The translations under genes were made by a program, and so were the position numbers. DNA of 64,000 bases from Nitzschia sp. pyKryTriq1 (taxonomy: Eukaryota > Bacillariophyta > Bacillariophyceae > Bacillariales > Bacillariaceae). Location: assembly GCA_956465555.1 (NCBI GenBank), contig OY101124.1, forward strand, positions 558,001 to 622,000, given 5' to 3'. Positions 62,940 through 64,000 of this stretch are shown piece by piece (positions within the stretch are counted from its first letter, which is position 1; every line of letters starts with the position of its first letter). The notes beneath the pieces were generated by a model. The model saw nothing but the letters and a program-made list of their open reading frames with translations. It was not told the DNA's origin and made no database searches.

Positions 62940-64000
62940 ATGAGCTACGGCATAGAAGAAAAGGAGTCCGACTATGGATTCATCTTCAAGGTCTCCGGAC
63001 CTCTTGTTGTCGCTGACGGCATGAGTGGATCTGCGATGTACGAGCTTGTCCGTGTCGGACACAACAAGCTTGTCGGAGAAATTATTAAGCTTGAGGGAGA
63101 CACCGCCTCCATTCAAGTATACGAGGATACCTCTGGTCTTACCGTCGGTGATCCCGTCCTCCGAAAGAAGCAACCTTTGTCTGTGGAGCTCGGTCCTGGT
63201 ATCATGGGAACTATTTTCGATGGTATCCAACGTCCTTTGGAGCACATTTTCATGGAGAGCGGTGACGTTTACGTCCCCAAGGGTGTTGACGTTCCTTGTC
63301 TCTCTCGTACTATCTCTTGGACGTACACTCCTGGAAACTTCAAGGAAGGCATGCCCATCACTGGTGGAGATGTCATCGGTGTTGTGTACGAGAACGAACT
63401 TATCGATTCGCACAAGATCTTGTGTCCTCCCAATGTCTACGGTGTTGTGAGCAAGATTTACACCACTGGAACCGATGGAAAGGAAACCTTCAACGTCGAC
63501 GATGTGGTCATGGAAGTTTTCAACGAAGCCAGGAACAAGACTCACAAGTTGACTTTGAGTCACTTCTGGCCCGTCCGTCGGCCTAGACCCATCGCCGAGA
63601 AGCTTCCCGGTAACGCCCCTCTTATCACTGGCCTTCGTGTTATTGACGGTCTTTTCCCCTCTGTCCTTGGAGGAACGTGCGCTGTCCCTGGTGCCTTTGG
63701 ATGCGGAAAGACTGTCATTTCTCAATCTTTGTCCAAATTCTCCAACTCCGACTGCATCGTTTACGTCGGATGCGGTGAACGTGGTAACGAGATGGCTGAA
63801 GTGTTGTGCGATTTCCCCGAACTTACCATGACTATCAAGGATGAGGCTGGACAAGACAAGGAAGTTGGTATCATGAAGCGCACAACTCTTGTCGCCAACA
63901 CTTCCAACATGCCCGTGGCCGCTCGTGAGGCCTCCATTTACACCGGTATCACTCTTGCCGAATACTTCCGCGACCAGGGAATGAATGTTTCGATGATGGC
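62940..64000 (+). CDS. V-type proton ATPase catalytic subunit A (3' end beyond window)
   Basis: At least 353 residues, open to the right edge, no intron seen so far. It opens [20 protein letters not shown], followed by the beta-barrel domain ([26 protein letters not shown]), the family's non-homologous insert ([20 protein letters not shown]) and the nucleotide-binding domain with Walker [10 protein letters not shown] (about 251-259) and [12 protein letters not shown]. It hydrolyses ATP to power proton pumping into vacuoles and, in diatoms, other acidic compartments. The start is the first ATG after a pyrimidine-rich leader. An antisense frame (62907-63854) is a shadow. Confidence 0.97.
   Translation, partial: MSYGIEEKESDYGFIFKVSGPLVVADGMSGSAMYELVRVGHNKLVGEIIKLEGDTASIQVYEDTSGLTVGDPVLRKKQPLSVELGPGIMGTIFDGIQRPLEHIFMESGDVYVPKGVDVPCLSRTISWTYTPGNFKEGMPITGGDVIGVVYENELIDSHKILCPPNVYGVVSKIYTTGTDGKETFNVDDVVMEVFNEARNKTHKLTLSHFWPVRRPRPIAEKLPGNAPLITGLRVIDGLFPSVLGGTCAVPGAFGCGKTVISQSLSKFSNSDCIVYVGCGERGNEMAEVLCDFPELTMTIKDEAGQDKEVGIMKRTTLVANTSNMPVAAREASIYTGITLAEYFRDQGMNVSMM

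Noticed and set aside
62907-63854. 315-codon antisense open frame over V-ATPase subunit A
   Set aside because: Shadow of a highly expressed-type gene with restricted codon use.

Overview
The window looks like nuclear DNA of a photosynthetic stramenopile, most likely a diatom. The reasons are compact genes with few short GT-AG introns (about 85-365 bases), a small HSF-type transcription factor, a cyclin of the type expanded in diatoms, a CIA30-domain secreted protein, a probable thylakoid-lumen protein with a twin-arginine segment, and intergenic DNA full of short palindromes and microsatellites. I cannot name the species. No bacterial operon, CRISPR array, rRNA or convincing tRNA gene was seen.

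Layout. 0-3 kb: an ABC transporter (minus strand, running off the left edge). 3.4-4.2 kb: a small broken Ty1/copia fragment with two identical LTRs. 6-14 kb: a leucine-rich-repeat protein, a short-chain dehydrogenase, a type II Na/phosphate cotransporter whose start codon is alone in its first exon, and a D-2-hydroxyacid dehydrogenase. 15.4-18.9 kb: a large secreted cysteine-rich protein with an internal ~350-residue tandem duplication. 19-21.6 kb: a repeat-rich stretch ending in a 1.04-kb locus with 209-bp nearly identical inverted arms, each placed upstream of one of two convergent small ORFs. 22-25 kb: a P2-type cation ATPase. 27-33 kb: an orphan zinc-ribbon protein, a hypothetical ORF, a probable thylakoid-lumen protein and the ribosome-biogenesis Brix protein of the Ssf1/Peter Pan family. 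34.8-41 kb: two head-to-head kinesin-light-chain-like TPR genes, one with an intron and one without. 42-47 kb: a CIA30-domain protein, a cyclin, a possible beta-trefoil protein and the TFIIF beta subunit. 48-50 kb: an HSF gene whose upstream region is duplicated in direct orientation. 50.6-62 kb: five larger proteins (an acidic unknown, a PDZ protein, an ARM-like protein, a TspO/MBR-like membrane protein, a basic nuclear-type protein). 62.9 kb to the right edge: V-type ATPase catalytic subunit A.

The neighbours do not form a pathway; this is ordinary eukaryotic gene order. Three transport genes (ABC transporter, Na/Pi cotransporter, P2 ATPase) and V-ATPase subunit A are the membrane-energetics set; Brix/Ssf1 and TFIIF beta are core housekeeping; cyclin and HSF are regulatory. 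The most unusual structures are the inverted-arm convergent locus (20.5-21.6 kb), with an intron made of exactly two tandem 115-bp units, the duplicated HSF upstream region, and the AUG-only exon. Exon boundaries were joined by eye from GT/AG signals, reading phase and protein-family continuity; none was tested against transcripts.
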